DNA of 64,000 bases from Maricaulis sp963975345 (lineage in GTDB: Bacteria; Pseudomonadota; Alphaproteobacteria; Caulobacterales; Maricaulaceae), in contig NZ_CAXBGE010000012.1 of assembly GCF_963975345.1 (NCBI RefSeq), positions 62,001 through 126,000 on the forward strand, in the 5' to 3' direction. Each line of letters begins with the position of its first letter. Position 1 is the stretch's first letter. The position numbers and the translations under genes are program-made. Below the pieces are notes generated by a model. The model was given only the letters and a program-made list of their open reading frames with translations. It did not search any database and was not told the origin of the DNA. Below are positions 33,882-41,482 of this stretch, piece by piece.

Positions 33882-33908
33882 CGCCGGCCCCAACGTGGCC
33901 GGCGTTTT
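33882..33908 (+). terminator. Rho-independent terminator
   Basis: CGCCGGCC (33882-33889), loop CCAACGT, GGCCGGCG (33897-33904) and TTTTC. A perfect 8-bp GC stem. It is nearly 200 nt after the yaaA stop, which suggests it ends a separate transcript or a long 3' UTR. Confidence 0.85.
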
Positions 33909-33935
33909 CATTCTAGCACAATTGCTCTCTATACG

Positions 33936-33946
33936 TGTATGATACA
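33936..33946 (+). promoter_or_regulatory. Small palindrome TGTATGATACA upstream of bdhA
   Basis: Perfect odd palindrome in an AT-rich stretch 78 nt before bdhA. The shape resembles operators of GntR/FCD-type repressors (T-x-G-T-x-x-x-A-C-x-A), but no regulator gene is adjacent; low certainty. Confidence 0.25.
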
Positions 33947-34024
33947 AAAACACGCGCATACGACACCTTGACCCGCCCCCACCAATCCAGTCTCTTCGCA
34001 CCTGCACAAACTGATAGGTGAGTC

Positions 34025-34825
34025 ATGTCTGCAATCCGTACCGACCTTGCTGGCCAGGTAGCCCTCATTACCGGCTCGACCAGCGGAATTGGCCAGGCGA
34101 TGGCCGAGGCGCTTGCCTCCAATGGCGCGAATATCGTGCTCAATGGGCTGGGCGATGCGGACGAGATCGGGGCCCTGCGCGCGAAGATCGCGGCGGATCA
34201 TGGCGTCGAGGTGCGCTATCATGGCGCCAATATGCTTGTGCCTGACGAGATCGCCGCCATGGTGGCCTATGCGGAGCGTGAATTCGGGCGGTTGGACATA
34301 TTGCTCTCCAATGCCGGCATCCAGCATGTCTCCCCTGTCGAGGATTTCCCGGTGCCGAAATGGGATGCGATCATCGCGGTCAATCTGACTGCCGTTTTTC
34401 ATGCGGCGCGCGCGGCCATTCCGATCATGAAACGCCAAGGGCGCGGGCGCATCGTCAATCTCGCCTCGGTCCACGGGCTCGTCGCCTCACCGTTCAAATC
34501 GGCCTATGTCGCGGCCAAGCACGGCGTGATCGGTTTCACCAAGACGCTGGCGCTGGAGATCGCCGAGGATGACATCACCTGCAATGCAATCTGTCCCGGC
34601 TATGTCAAAACTCCATTGGTGGAAAACCAGATCGCCGATACCGCCAAGGCGCGCGGCATCACCGAGGAGGAAGTGGTGCGCGATGTGATGCTGGCGGCAC
34701 AGCCGACCAAGCAATTCGTCACCTTTGAACAACTCGCCGGCGCGCTGCTCTATCTGGTCTCCGATGCGGGCGCCAACGCCAACGGGACCGCGATCACGAT
34801 TGATGGGGGCTGGACCGCGAAGTGA
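34025..34825 (+). CDS. bdhA: 3-hydroxybutyrate dehydrogenase
   Basis: 266-residue SDR that interconverts D-3-hydroxybutyrate and acetoacetate with NAD, used in polyhydroxybutyrate and ketone-body metabolism. Seen: ALITGSTSGIGQAMAEALA, LSNAGIQHVSPVEDFP (the GIQHV block is characteristic of this enzyme), catalytic serine in NLASVHGLV, YVAAKHG with the catalytic tyrosine and lysine, and the C-terminal QPTKQFVTFEQLAGALLYL. The stop overlaps the GTG start of the VOC gene. Confidence 0.94.
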   Translation: MSAIRTDLAGQVALITGSTSGIGQAMAEALASNGANIVLNGLGDADEIGALRAKIAADHGVEVRYHGANMLVPDEIAAMVAYAEREFGRLDILLSNAGIQHVSPVEDFPVPKWDAIIAVNLTAVFHAARAAIPIMKRQGRGRIVNLASVHGLVASPFKSAYVAAKHGVIGFTKTLALEIAEDDITCNAICPGYVKTPLVENQIADTAKARGITEEEVVRDVMLAAQPTKQFVTFEQLAGALLYLVSDAGANANGTAITIDGGWTAK

Positions 34826-35178
34826 CCGACACCGTTCTCAAGATTGATTATAACGAGCTGCCCGTCACCGACATGGAAGCGGCGAAAGCCTTCTACGCCA
34901 AGGCCTTCGGCTGGACCTTCCTCGATTACGGCCCGACCTATGCCGCCTTCGAAAACGCCGGCATTGATGGCGGGCTGCGGCTGGAGGACAAGCCCTTCCC
35001 GACCGGCGCCCTGATCCTGCTGCGCGCCGAGGACATCATTGACGCCGAACGCCGTGTCGAAGCGGCCGGGGGTGCGATCATCGAACGGCTGGATTTCCCA
35101 GGTGGCCGCCGCTTCCATTTCACCGATCCGAGCGGCAATCAGCTCGCCATCTATTCGGAGCATGGCAAATATGCCTGA
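34822..35178 (+). CDS. VOC-superfamily (glyoxalase-like) protein
   Basis: 118 residues starting with GTG at 34822, overlapping the bdhA stop as GTGA. A single glyoxalase/bleomycin-resistance fold domain: NELPVTDMEAAKAFYAKAFGW at the start and FTDPSGNQLAIYSE at the end, the second carrying the metal-site glutamate. The catalytic role is unknown. Translationally coupled to bdhA and overlapping the NUDIX gene, so the three form one unit. Confidence 0.9.
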   Translation: MTDTVLKIDYNELPVTDMEAAKAFYAKAFGWTFLDYGPTYAAFENAGIDGGLRLEDKPFPTGALILLRAEDIIDAERRVEAAGGAIIERLDFPGGRRFHFTDPSGNQLAIYSEHGKYA

Positions 35179-35620
35179 TGTCCGGCGGCCCATCCCCGGT
35201 GCCGGCATCGTGGTCTGGCGCGGCGACGAAGTCCTTCTGATCCGGCGTGGCAAGCCGCCCCATGCGGGCGAATGGTCGATCCCCGGCGGCAAGGTCGAAT
35301 ATGGCGAGACGGTACGTGAAGCGGCGCTGCGCGAACTGATGGAAGAGACCGGCACCACGGCGCGTATTGTCGGGCTGATCGATGTCATCGATGCGATCGG
35401 TGGACGCGAAGCGGGCGCATCAGGTGCGGCGGACGACTGGCATTATGTGCTGGCCGATTTCGCCGCCATCTGGACCGGAGGCGAGCCGGTTGCAGCCGAT
35501 GATGTCACCGAGGCCGCCTTCTTCCCGCTCGACGAAGCCCTGCGCCTGACGCACTGGGACAAGACGCGCGATGTGATCGGACGCGCCCGCGCGATGATCG
35601 CTGCCTTGCCCACGCCATAA
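35171..35620 (+). CDS. NUDIX hydrolase
   Basis: 149 residues from ATG 35171, eight bases inside the VOC gene. The NUDIX box is complete: GGKVEYGETVREAALRELMEE followed by TG. The preceding RRGKPPHAGEWSIPGG resembles ADP-ribose pyrophosphatase and MutT-type members. The substrate is not evident. It is followed at 11 nt by a TIGR02301 gene, a neighbourhood also familiar from Rhizobiales. Confidence 0.93.
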   Translation: MPDVRRPIPGAGIVVWRGDEVLLIRRGKPPHAGEWSIPGGKVEYGETVREAALRELMEETGTTARIVGLIDVIDAIGGREAGASGAADDWHYVLADFAAIWTGGEPVAADDVTEAAFFPLDEALRLTHWDKTRDVIGRARAMIAALPTP

Positions 35621-35631
35621 ATCGCGGCAAT

Positions 35632-36165
35632 ATGGCGCTGATGCGCACCTTGCCCGCCCTCCTCGCTGCCTGTTTTGTCCTGCTGTTTGCAGCCGGCGCT
35701 GTTGATGCGCAAAAGCCGGGCGACCGCAATCCACGTGCGTCTGATCGGGCATCCGAGCGCGCCAGTGCCCGCGAGGCCGAGCGCAATGAGCGAGACCTCC
35801 AGCGCGGCATTGACCGGCTCGCCAGCAACACCACACAAAGCCCGAGCACCCAACGCGATATCGGCGATACCGAGCGCGCCTTGCCCTATCTCGCCTATAC
35901 GCTGGGCGAATTGCATTATCTCGCCTCGGCCTGCGAAGGCCTCGACTCCCAGGCCTGGCGCCAGCGGATGATCGAATTGCTGGCGATGGAAGCTGCGGAG
36001 GCCGGGCGCCTGCGTGACCGGTTGATCGAGAGCTTCAATGACGGTTATCGCTCACAACAACGCCGCCGCCCGGTCTGCGGCGAGGAGGTGGATATCGAGC
36101 GTCGCGCCCTGGCGCATCGCGGCCATGATCTGTCGGAAATGATGCGCGCCGCCAATTTTGACTGA
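35632..36165 (+). CDS. TIGR02301 family secreted protein
   Basis: 177 residues. Signal peptide up to GAVDAQ (the start may be the second ATG at 35641, three codons later). A charged, disordered R/E/A-rich stretch follows, then the conserved domain ERALPYLAYTLGELHYLASAC, AWRQRMIELLAMEA, RDRLIESFNDGYRSQQ and RPVCGEEVD. The two cysteines probably form a disulfide in the periplasm. Function unknown. Likely last gene of the bdhA unit; a TGCGGG/CCCGCA hairpin without T run lies 66 nt downstream. Confidence 0.87.
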   Translation: MALMRTLPALLAACFVLLFAAGAVDAQKPGDRNPRASDRASERASAREAERNERDLQRGIDRLASNTTQSPSTQRDIGDTERALPYLAYTLGELHYLASACEGLDSQAWRQRMIELLAMEAAEAGRLRDRLIESFNDGYRSQQRRRPVCGEEVDIERRALAHRGHDLSEMMRAANFD

Positions 36166-36320
36166 GCACCGTTGCGACCCCGCCCGGTCATTGACGCAGA
36201 CTGCGTGGCCGTTGGCGAAATCAACCCTTGCGGGACAAAAGCCCGCACAATACCGGGTGTTCTGTCGTACCAGCCAATGTATAGGTGGGTCTCGCATTCG
36301 TGCCGACCCGGGGGAATTGA

Positions 36321-37334
36321 ATGACCGACCGCAGTGCCCAACTCCAATCCTTGAGCATTGACCGCGACGAAGCTCCGACGCGCTCAGGTGTTTCGCTCGT
36401 CACCGTCATCAGCCTGCTTGTCGTCACCGCCCTGGTGACAGCCGCGCTGATGTGGTTTTTCGTCACCCCGCAGGCCCCGGCCGCGGCAACGCAGCCTGTC
36501 GCCACCAGCTCACCGTCCACGGCCCAGCCGGCAACCGATGCGCCGGCCCCGGCACCGCGCACGTCCGGCCTGGTCGCTTCGGGCTATGTCGTGGCACGCC
36601 GTCAGGCGACCGTCTCGGCCGAGATTACCGGCCGTATCCGCGACGTGCTGGTTGAAGAAGGCACGGTTGTCGAAGTCGGCCAGGTTCTGGCGACGCTCGA
36701 CGACACCCGCGCCCGCATCCAGCTCGACCTGCTACAATCCCAACTCAATGCGTCGACCGCCCGCATCCGCTCGCTCGACGCCCAGCTGGCCGAAGCGCGG
36801 CTGGTGGCGACCCGGGCCGAGGAGCTCGCTGCCCGCGATATCGGGCCCCAGGCCAATGTCAGCGCCACCCGCGCCCAGGTCGACAGCCTGACCGCCCAAC
36901 TCGCCGCCGCGCGCTCCGACCGGGCTGCCGCCGCCGTGATGGTGGTCAGCCAGCAAGACCTGATCGAACGTCACATCGTTCGTGCGCCCTTCGCAGGCGT
37001 CGTGATCGCCAAGAATGCCCAGGTCGGCGAAATCCTGTCTCCGGCCTCGGCTGGCGGCGGCTTCACCCGTACCGGCGTCGCCACACTGGTGGACATGGAT
37101 TCGCTGGAGATCGAAGTCGATGTCAATGAGGGCCAGATCGGCCGCGTTGTCCCCGGCCAGCGCGTCGAAGCCCGCCTCGATGCCTATCCCGACTGGCGCA
37201 TCCCGGCCCATGTAGAAGCCATCATTCCGACCGCCGATCGCAGCCGCGCCACCATCCAGGTCCGCGTCGCTTTCGACGAACGCGACGACCGCATCCTGCC
37301 GGACATGGCCGCGCGAGTGATATTTGTAGAATAG
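36321..37334 (+). CDS. Periplasmic adaptor (HlyD/MacA-type) of an ABC exporter
   Basis: 337 residues. One N-terminal membrane helix (VSLVTVISLLVVTALVTAALMWFF), a proline/alanine-rich linker, then the adaptor fold: lipoyl half ASGYVVARRQATVSAEITGRI, a coiled-coil hairpin around residues 135-210, the second lipoyl half HIVRAPFAGVVIAKNAQVGEI, and a beta-barrel part (EIEVDVNEGQIGRVVPGQRVEARLD pieces). It links an inner-membrane ABC exporter to the envelope. The ATPase and two permease genes follow directly, as in DevBCA/MacAB-like systems. Confidence 0.92.
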   Translation: MTDRSAQLQSLSIDRDEAPTRSGVSLVTVISLLVVTALVTAALMWFFVTPQAPAAATQPVATSSPSTAQPATDAPAPAPRTSGLVASGYVVARRQATVSAEITGRIRDVLVEEGTVVEVGQVLATLDDTRARIQLDLLQSQLNASTARIRSLDAQLAEARLVATRAEELAARDIGPQANVSATRAQVDSLTAQLAAARSDRAAAAVMVVSQQDLIERHIVRAPFAGVVIAKNAQVGEILSPASAGGGFTRTGVATLVDMDSLEIEVDVNEGQIGRVVPGQRVEARLDAYPDWRIPAHVEAIIPTADRSRATIQVRVAFDERDDRILPDMAARVIFVE

Positions 37335-37418
37335 GCCGAGCCGTCCGTATGGACGCGACGCCGGAATGAAACCAATCGTCCGCAATAGCGGCCAAGAGAC
37401 CCGAATGAGGACCCGTCG

Positions 37419-38111
37419 ATGAGTGACCTGTACCAACTGACCGATCTCTCCAAAGGCTATACGCGTGGACGTGAAGCGATCACGATTTTCGAACATCTGA
37501 CGATGTCGATCCAGGAGCGTGATTTCATCGCCATCATGGGCCCGTCGGGTTCCGGCAAGACGACCTTGCTCAACCTGCTCGGCGGCATCGACCGGCCAAC
37601 ATCGGGTTCGGTGGAATGCCAGGGCGTGCGCGTCGACAAACTGTCCGAAGGTAAGCTCGCCAAATGGCGCGCCGCCAATGTCGGCTTCATTTTCCAATTC
37701 TATAATCTGATGCCAACGCTGAACGCGGCCCAGAATGTCGAATTGCCGCTTTTGCTGACCAGCCTGTCGGGCAAGGCGCGCAAGGAACGCGTTGCCACAG
37801 CGCTCGACATTGTCGGCCTGTCAGACCGGGCCCGGCATTCGCCGCGCCAGATGTCCGGCGGCCAGCAACAGCGCGTCGCCATCGCCCGCGCCATCGTTGC
37901 CGACCCGAAAGTCCTGCTCTGCGACGAACCGACCGGCGATCTCGATCGCAAATCGGCCGACGAAATCCTGCAGACTCTGCAATTGCTCAACAAGGATCTC
38001 GGCAAGACCATCATCATGGTCACGCATGACCCGTCAGCGGCGAAATATGCCCGCCGCGAACTGCATCTCGACAAGGGCCGCTTCGTCGAAAACCTGGAGT
38101 CGGCGCAATGA
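37419..38111 (+). CDS. ABC exporter ATPase, MacB/LolD type
   Basis: 230 residues. Walker A GPSGSGKTT (residues 41-49), signature QMSGGQQQR (144-152), Walker B VLLCDEPTGDLD (165-176) and H-loop histidine 203 (MVTHD). The clean QFYNLMPTLNAAQNVELPL block is typical of the LolD/MacB/FtsE group that works with FtsX-type permeases. It overlaps the first permease gene by four bases (ATGA). Confidence 0.96.
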   Translation: MSDLYQLTDLSKGYTRGREAITIFEHLTMSIQERDFIAIMGPSGSGKTTLLNLLGGIDRPTSGSVECQGVRVDKLSEGKLAKWRAANVGFIFQFYNLMPTLNAAQNVELPLLLTSLSGKARKERVATALDIVGLSDRARHSPRQMSGGQQQRVAIARAIVADPKVLLCDEPTGDLDRKSADEILQTLQLLNKDLGKTIIMVTHDPSAAKYARRELHLDKGRFVENLESAQ

Positions 38112-39265
38112 ATGACTTCACCCTGATCCGGAAGAATCTATTCCGGAAAAAAATGCGGGCTGGCCTGCTGATCTTCTCGATCATGATTGCCTTCCTGATC
38201 TTCGGGGCGCTCGGAGCCTTCTATTCGGTCTGGACCTCGGGATCCTCGACGGCGGCCGATAACCGGCTGGTGACCGTCAACCGGATCAATTTCACTGTCT
38301 CCATGCCCTTCGCCTATTGGGCGCGGGTTGAGGCTGTCGAGGGCGTCACCGCGGTGACCCATGCCAGCTGGTTCGGCGGTTATTATCAGGAGCCGGCCAA
38401 TTTCATCCAGACATTCGCCGTCGATCCGGAATCCTATCTCGCCGTCTATCCCGAACTGACCATGCCGGACGACCAACGTGCCGCCTTCATCAATACGCGC
38501 GACTGCTTGCTGGTCGGTGACGATTTGGCAACCCAATATGGATGGAGCATTGGTGACCGCATCCCGCTGCTCTCCAACATCTGGCAAAAACAGGACGGCA
38601 CATCGAGTTGGGACTTCAATATCTGCGCCATTTTCGACGCGGAAGACGAGAAGGTTCCGGCTAACTACGCGATGTTCCAGTATGATTATTACAATGAGGC
38701 GCTGGCCTTCAATCGTGACAATATCGGCTGGATGGTGCTGACCACGGTCGATGCCTCGCAGAATGACCGGATCGCGCGCGAGATCGATGCGCTGTTTGCC
38801 AACTCACCGGCCGAAACCGAGACCAGCACCGAAGCGGCTTTCAACGAAGCCTTCATCGCCCAGATGGGCAATATCGCCATGATCCTGCTCTTCGTCGTCG
38901 GCGCGGCCTTCCTGACGATTTTGATGATTGTCGGCACCACGATGGTGATGGCGATCAATGAGCGGACCAAGGAGATCGGCGTCATGAAGACGCTCGGCTT
39001 CCCGGCACCGCGCATTTTCCGCATGGTGTTGATCGAATCCATCCTGCTCAGCCTGGTCGGCGGCCTGCTTGGCCTCGGTCTGGCAACGCTGGCGGTGACC
39101 GGTGTCGCCGCAGCTGTCGCCGGCTTCCTGCCTGGCCTCTCCATGCCGACGACCGTGCTGATCGTCGGCGCTGGTGTCGCGCTGGCGCTGGGCCTCATCA
39201 CCGGCATTCTGCCTGCCATCAACGCCCAGCGCGTGACCATCGTCACCGCGCTCGGCAAGCTTTAG
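38108..39265 (+). CDS. ABC exporter permease, FtsX-like (first)
   Basis: 385 residues with the FtsX/MacB plan: helix 1 near residues 17-40 (AGLLIFSIMIAFLIFGALGAF), a large periplasmic domain (about residues 45-255), then three helices at the C-terminus, starting with MILLFVVGAAFLTILMIVGTTMVMA and the coupling segment NERTKEIGVMKTLGFPAPRIF. It must pair with the second permease encoded next. The periplasmic domain has one or two cysteines only. Cargo unknown; possibly a lipid-linked or peptide substrate. Confidence 0.93.
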   Translation: MNDFTLIRKNLFRKKMRAGLLIFSIMIAFLIFGALGAFYSVWTSGSSTAADNRLVTVNRINFTVSMPFAYWARVEAVEGVTAVTHASWFGGYYQEPANFIQTFAVDPESYLAVYPELTMPDDQRAAFINTRDCLLVGDDLATQYGWSIGDRIPLLSNIWQKQDGTSSWDFNICAIFDAEDEKVPANYAMFQYDYYNEALAFNRDNIGWMVLTTVDASQNDRIAREIDALFANSPAETETSTEAAFNEAFIAQMGNIAMILLFVVGAAFLTILMIVGTTMVMAINERTKEIGVMKTLGFPAPRIFRMVLIESILLSLVGGLLGLGLATLAVTGVAAAVAGFLPGLSMPTTVLIVGAGVALALGLITGILPAINAQRVTIVTALGKL

Positions 39266-39276
39266 GAGCGGATCAG

Positions 39277-40455
39277 ATGTTCGACCAAATCGCAGCCGTC
39301 ACCCTGATCAATCTGCGCTCCATCCCGCAGCGGGCCCTGCTTTCGGGTGCCACGGTCTTCTCCATCGCCCTGGTGGTGATGGTGTTGCTGGGCTTCCTCG
39401 CCATGTCCAATGGCTTCAAGCAGACGCTGCAAGGCACTGGCGCCACCGATGTCGCCGTGATGTTGCGCACCGGCTCGCAGACCGAGCTCAATTCCGGCCT
39501 TTCCATGGATCAGGTCCGCCTGATCGAGGAAGCGCCCGGCATTGCCCGCGATGCCGCCGGAACGCCGATTGTTTCGGGTGAGCTTTATGTCATCGTAGAC
39601 GGCCTCAAGCGTGCATCCCAGACCGAAGCCAATCTGCCCCTGCGCGGCGTTGGCCCCGAGGCCCAGTCCCTGCGCCAGGGCTTTTCCATCGTCGAAGGCC
39701 GGACCTATGAGCCGGGCACAAATGAGCTGATCGTCGGCGAAGGCATTATCCGTGAATTCTCCGGCTTCGATGTCGGCCAAACGGTTCGACTGGGTTCCAA
39801 TGAATGGGTAGTCGTCGGGGTCTTCTCAACCGGCGGATCCGTGTTCGACAGTGAAATCTGGACCGATCTGACCGTGATCCAGAATCTGTATCAGCGCGGC
39901 ACCTCGGTGCAATCAATCCGGGCCCGCCTGACCAGCCCGGAAGCGATCGAAGAGCTCACCGCCTATGCCGAAAACGAACCACGGCTGAATCTGGATATCC
40001 AGAACGAGGTCGATTATTTCGCCGGCCAAGCGGGCGGCACCTCCAATCTGATCATGTATCTGGGTTGGCCGCTGGCTATCGCGATGGCCATCGGTGCCCT
40101 CGCCGGCGCTTGGAACACGATGTATTCCTCGGTCGATACCCGGATGCGCGAAATTGCCACCCTGCGGGCAATCGGTTTTTCCGGCTTTGCCGCGGCCATC
40201 GGGACGATGGTGGAATCACTGATCCTGGCCGCGCTCGGCGGGTTGATCGGTGCGGTTGCTGTCTACCTGATGTTCAATGGTGTCAGCGCCTCGACGCTGG
40301 GATCCGGCTTCACCCAGGTGGTGTTCTCCTTCGCCGTCACCTCGGGCTCGATCATCACCGGCATCGTTCTCGCCCTGATCGTTGGCTTCCTCGGCGGGCT
40401 GATCCCGGCGATCCGTGCAGCGACCGTGCCGCTACTCGCCGTGCACCGGAGCTAA
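39277..40455 (+). CDS. ABC exporter permease, FtsX-like (second)
   Basis: 392 residues, same topology as its neighbour but clearly diverged: N-terminal helix LLSGATVFSIALVVMVLLGFLAM, periplasmic domain, then LGWPLAIAMAIGALAGAWNTMY with the coupling segment DTRMREIATLRAIGFSGFAAAIG and the C-terminal SGSIITGIVLALIVGFLGGLIPAIRA. A heteromeric exporter of adaptor, ATPase and two permeases results. Confidence 0.93.
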   Translation: MFDQIAAVTLINLRSIPQRALLSGATVFSIALVVMVLLGFLAMSNGFKQTLQGTGATDVAVMLRTGSQTELNSGLSMDQVRLIEEAPGIARDAAGTPIVSGELYVIVDGLKRASQTEANLPLRGVGPEAQSLRQGFSIVEGRTYEPGTNELIVGEGIIREFSGFDVGQTVRLGSNEWVVVGVFSTGGSVFDSEIWTDLTVIQNLYQRGTSVQSIRARLTSPEAIEELTAYAENEPRLNLDIQNEVDYFAGQAGGTSNLIMYLGWPLAIAMAIGALAGAWNTMYSSVDTRMREIATLRAIGFSGFAAAIGTMVESLILAALGGLIGAVAVYLMFNGVSASTLGSGFTQVVFSFAVTSGSIITGIVLALIVGFLGGLIPAIRAATVPLLAVHRS

Positions 40456-40456
40456 A

Positions 40457-40684
40457 GTGAGCGACATGGTGAAGCTCGAACTGAGTGCCGCCGAAGCCAT
40501 CATCCTGTTCGATGCCCTCAACCGGCTGGTCGATAGCGACGGGCTGCATGATGACGCCGAAGCACTGGCAGCAAGCGCCCTGATCGATCGGCTGGAAGGT
40601 CATCTGCCCGTCATTGACGGCGCCGATTATGCCTTTCGGCTGGCGCGCGCCAAGGAAGAGCTGACTGAGGATATCGAGGATTGA
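40457..40684 (+). CDS. Small acidic protein of unknown function
   Basis: 75 residues if translation begins at GTG 40457, which has GGAG 5 nt upstream, one base after the permease stop; ATG 40466 is a poorer alternative. The sequence (MVKLELSAAEAIILFDALNRL, DDAEALAASALIDRLEGHLP, AKEELTEDIED) is helical and acidic with no membrane segment. No family recognised. The tight spacing suggests co-expression with the exporter. Confidence 0.65.
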   Translation: MSDMVKLELSAAEAIILFDALNRLVDSDGLHDDAEALAASALIDRLEGHLPVIDGADYAFRLARAKEELTEDIED

Positions 40685-40696
40685 GCCGACAGATCG

Positions 40697-41458
40697 TCAG
40701 CCGTAATAATCGTCCTCGGCCTCGCGCAATTTCTCCTCGGCCTTGTGCGGCGGCAGGATTTCCATCTTCACATGGCGGCGGCGATTGGTGGAGATGACGA
40801 AGAAGCGCTTGTCGGGATAATCCAGCTTGCACTCCAGCATCGCCGACGTGATCAGATCAACATTCTTGAGATCATCATCCGACATGCCGAAGGAATGCGG
40901 CAAATCTCGGCCATACATGTCCAGCCCCGCCTCGACGCAATGGCGAATGGCCCGCCGCTTCAGGCCCGCTGTCGTCATATGGGCGCCGAGCTCATCGCGA
41001 ATTTCCGGGTTTGAGACGGGATAGATGCCGAGATAATCGGGCTCTTCCGGGATATGCCCGGCATCGACGAGCAGGCGCAGGCCCTGGCGGATGATCTCGC
41101 GCGAATGTTGCCGTGCCGTGATGACGGCAATCGGACGGCGCTTGAGCACAGCGTATTTGAAAATATCCCAGGACGGGCCTTTCCAATGGGCACTGTCGAG
41201 GGCGCGGCGGACATCGCGCAGCAGATATTCCTCGCCATTGCGATCCTTGCCGTCGGAAAACTCACGATAAGCGCGCGCCGGCGGATCGGCCCAGTCCTCC
41301 CACAGTCCGGGCACACCGAGATAGGCCTTGATGTCCTCATACTCGTGCTGGCGCAGGGCCCGCTCTTCGCCGGTCATGGTGTTGAGCAAATGGATCCGCG
41401 TTGGCAGATGCAGGATATTTTCGTCGATATCGAAAAAATAGAAGCTTTGGCGTTCCAC
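40697..41458 (-). CDS. HAD-superfamily-like protein of unknown function
   Basis: 253 residues. HAD motifs can be traced: FFDIDENIL (motif I, DxD), AVITARQHSREI (motif II threonine), a lysine-rich middle part, and SFGMSDDDLKNVD (motif IV acidic residues). The rest, including PDKRFFVISTNRRRHVKMEILP, is found in uncharacterised bacterial homologues. It converges on the small acidic gene and is followed by the dihydroorotase gene in the reverse direction. Confidence 0.75.
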   Translation of the reverse strand: MERQSFYFFDIDENILHLPTRIHLLNTMTGEERALRQHEYEDIKAYLGVPGLWEDWADPPARAYREFSDGKDRNGEEYLLRDVRRALDSAHWKGPSWDIFKYAVLKRRPIAVITARQHSREIIRQGLRLLVDAGHIPEEPDYLGIYPVSNPEIRDELGAHMTTAGLKRRAIRHCVEAGLDMYGRDLPHSFGMSDDDLKNVDLITSAMLECKLDYPDKRFFVISTNRRRHVKMEILPPHKAEEKLREAEDDYYG

Positions 41459-41482
41459 ACCGGTTTCCTTCAGATAAATTGA

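Larger units (their letters stand above)
33728..33908 (+). ncRNA. Candidate structured small RNA with its own terminator
   Basis: Four stems follow one another: AAGGGC...TGGAG with CTCCA...GCCCTT (33728-33772); GGAGAA and CGGATC with GATCCG and TTCTCC (33780-33823); AAG, GAGG, AGCA and TTTCGG with CCGAAA, TGCT, CCTC and CTT (33831-33875); and the terminator stem CGCCGGCC/GGCCGGCG with TTTT (33882-33908). The stretch CTCCCTCCTT just before the terminator stem is complementary to ribosome-binding sites, a layout seen in Hfq-type small RNAs. No known RNA family was recognised. The 5' end is a guess from the first stem. Confidence 0.45.
33686..34024. other. Intergenic region with candidate small RNA and bdhA promoter
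   Basis: It holds the four-hairpin candidate RNA (33728-33908), a short minus-strand frame with a strong ribosome site (33771-33863), and an AT-rich stretch with a small palindrome ahead of bdhA. Confidence 0.6.
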
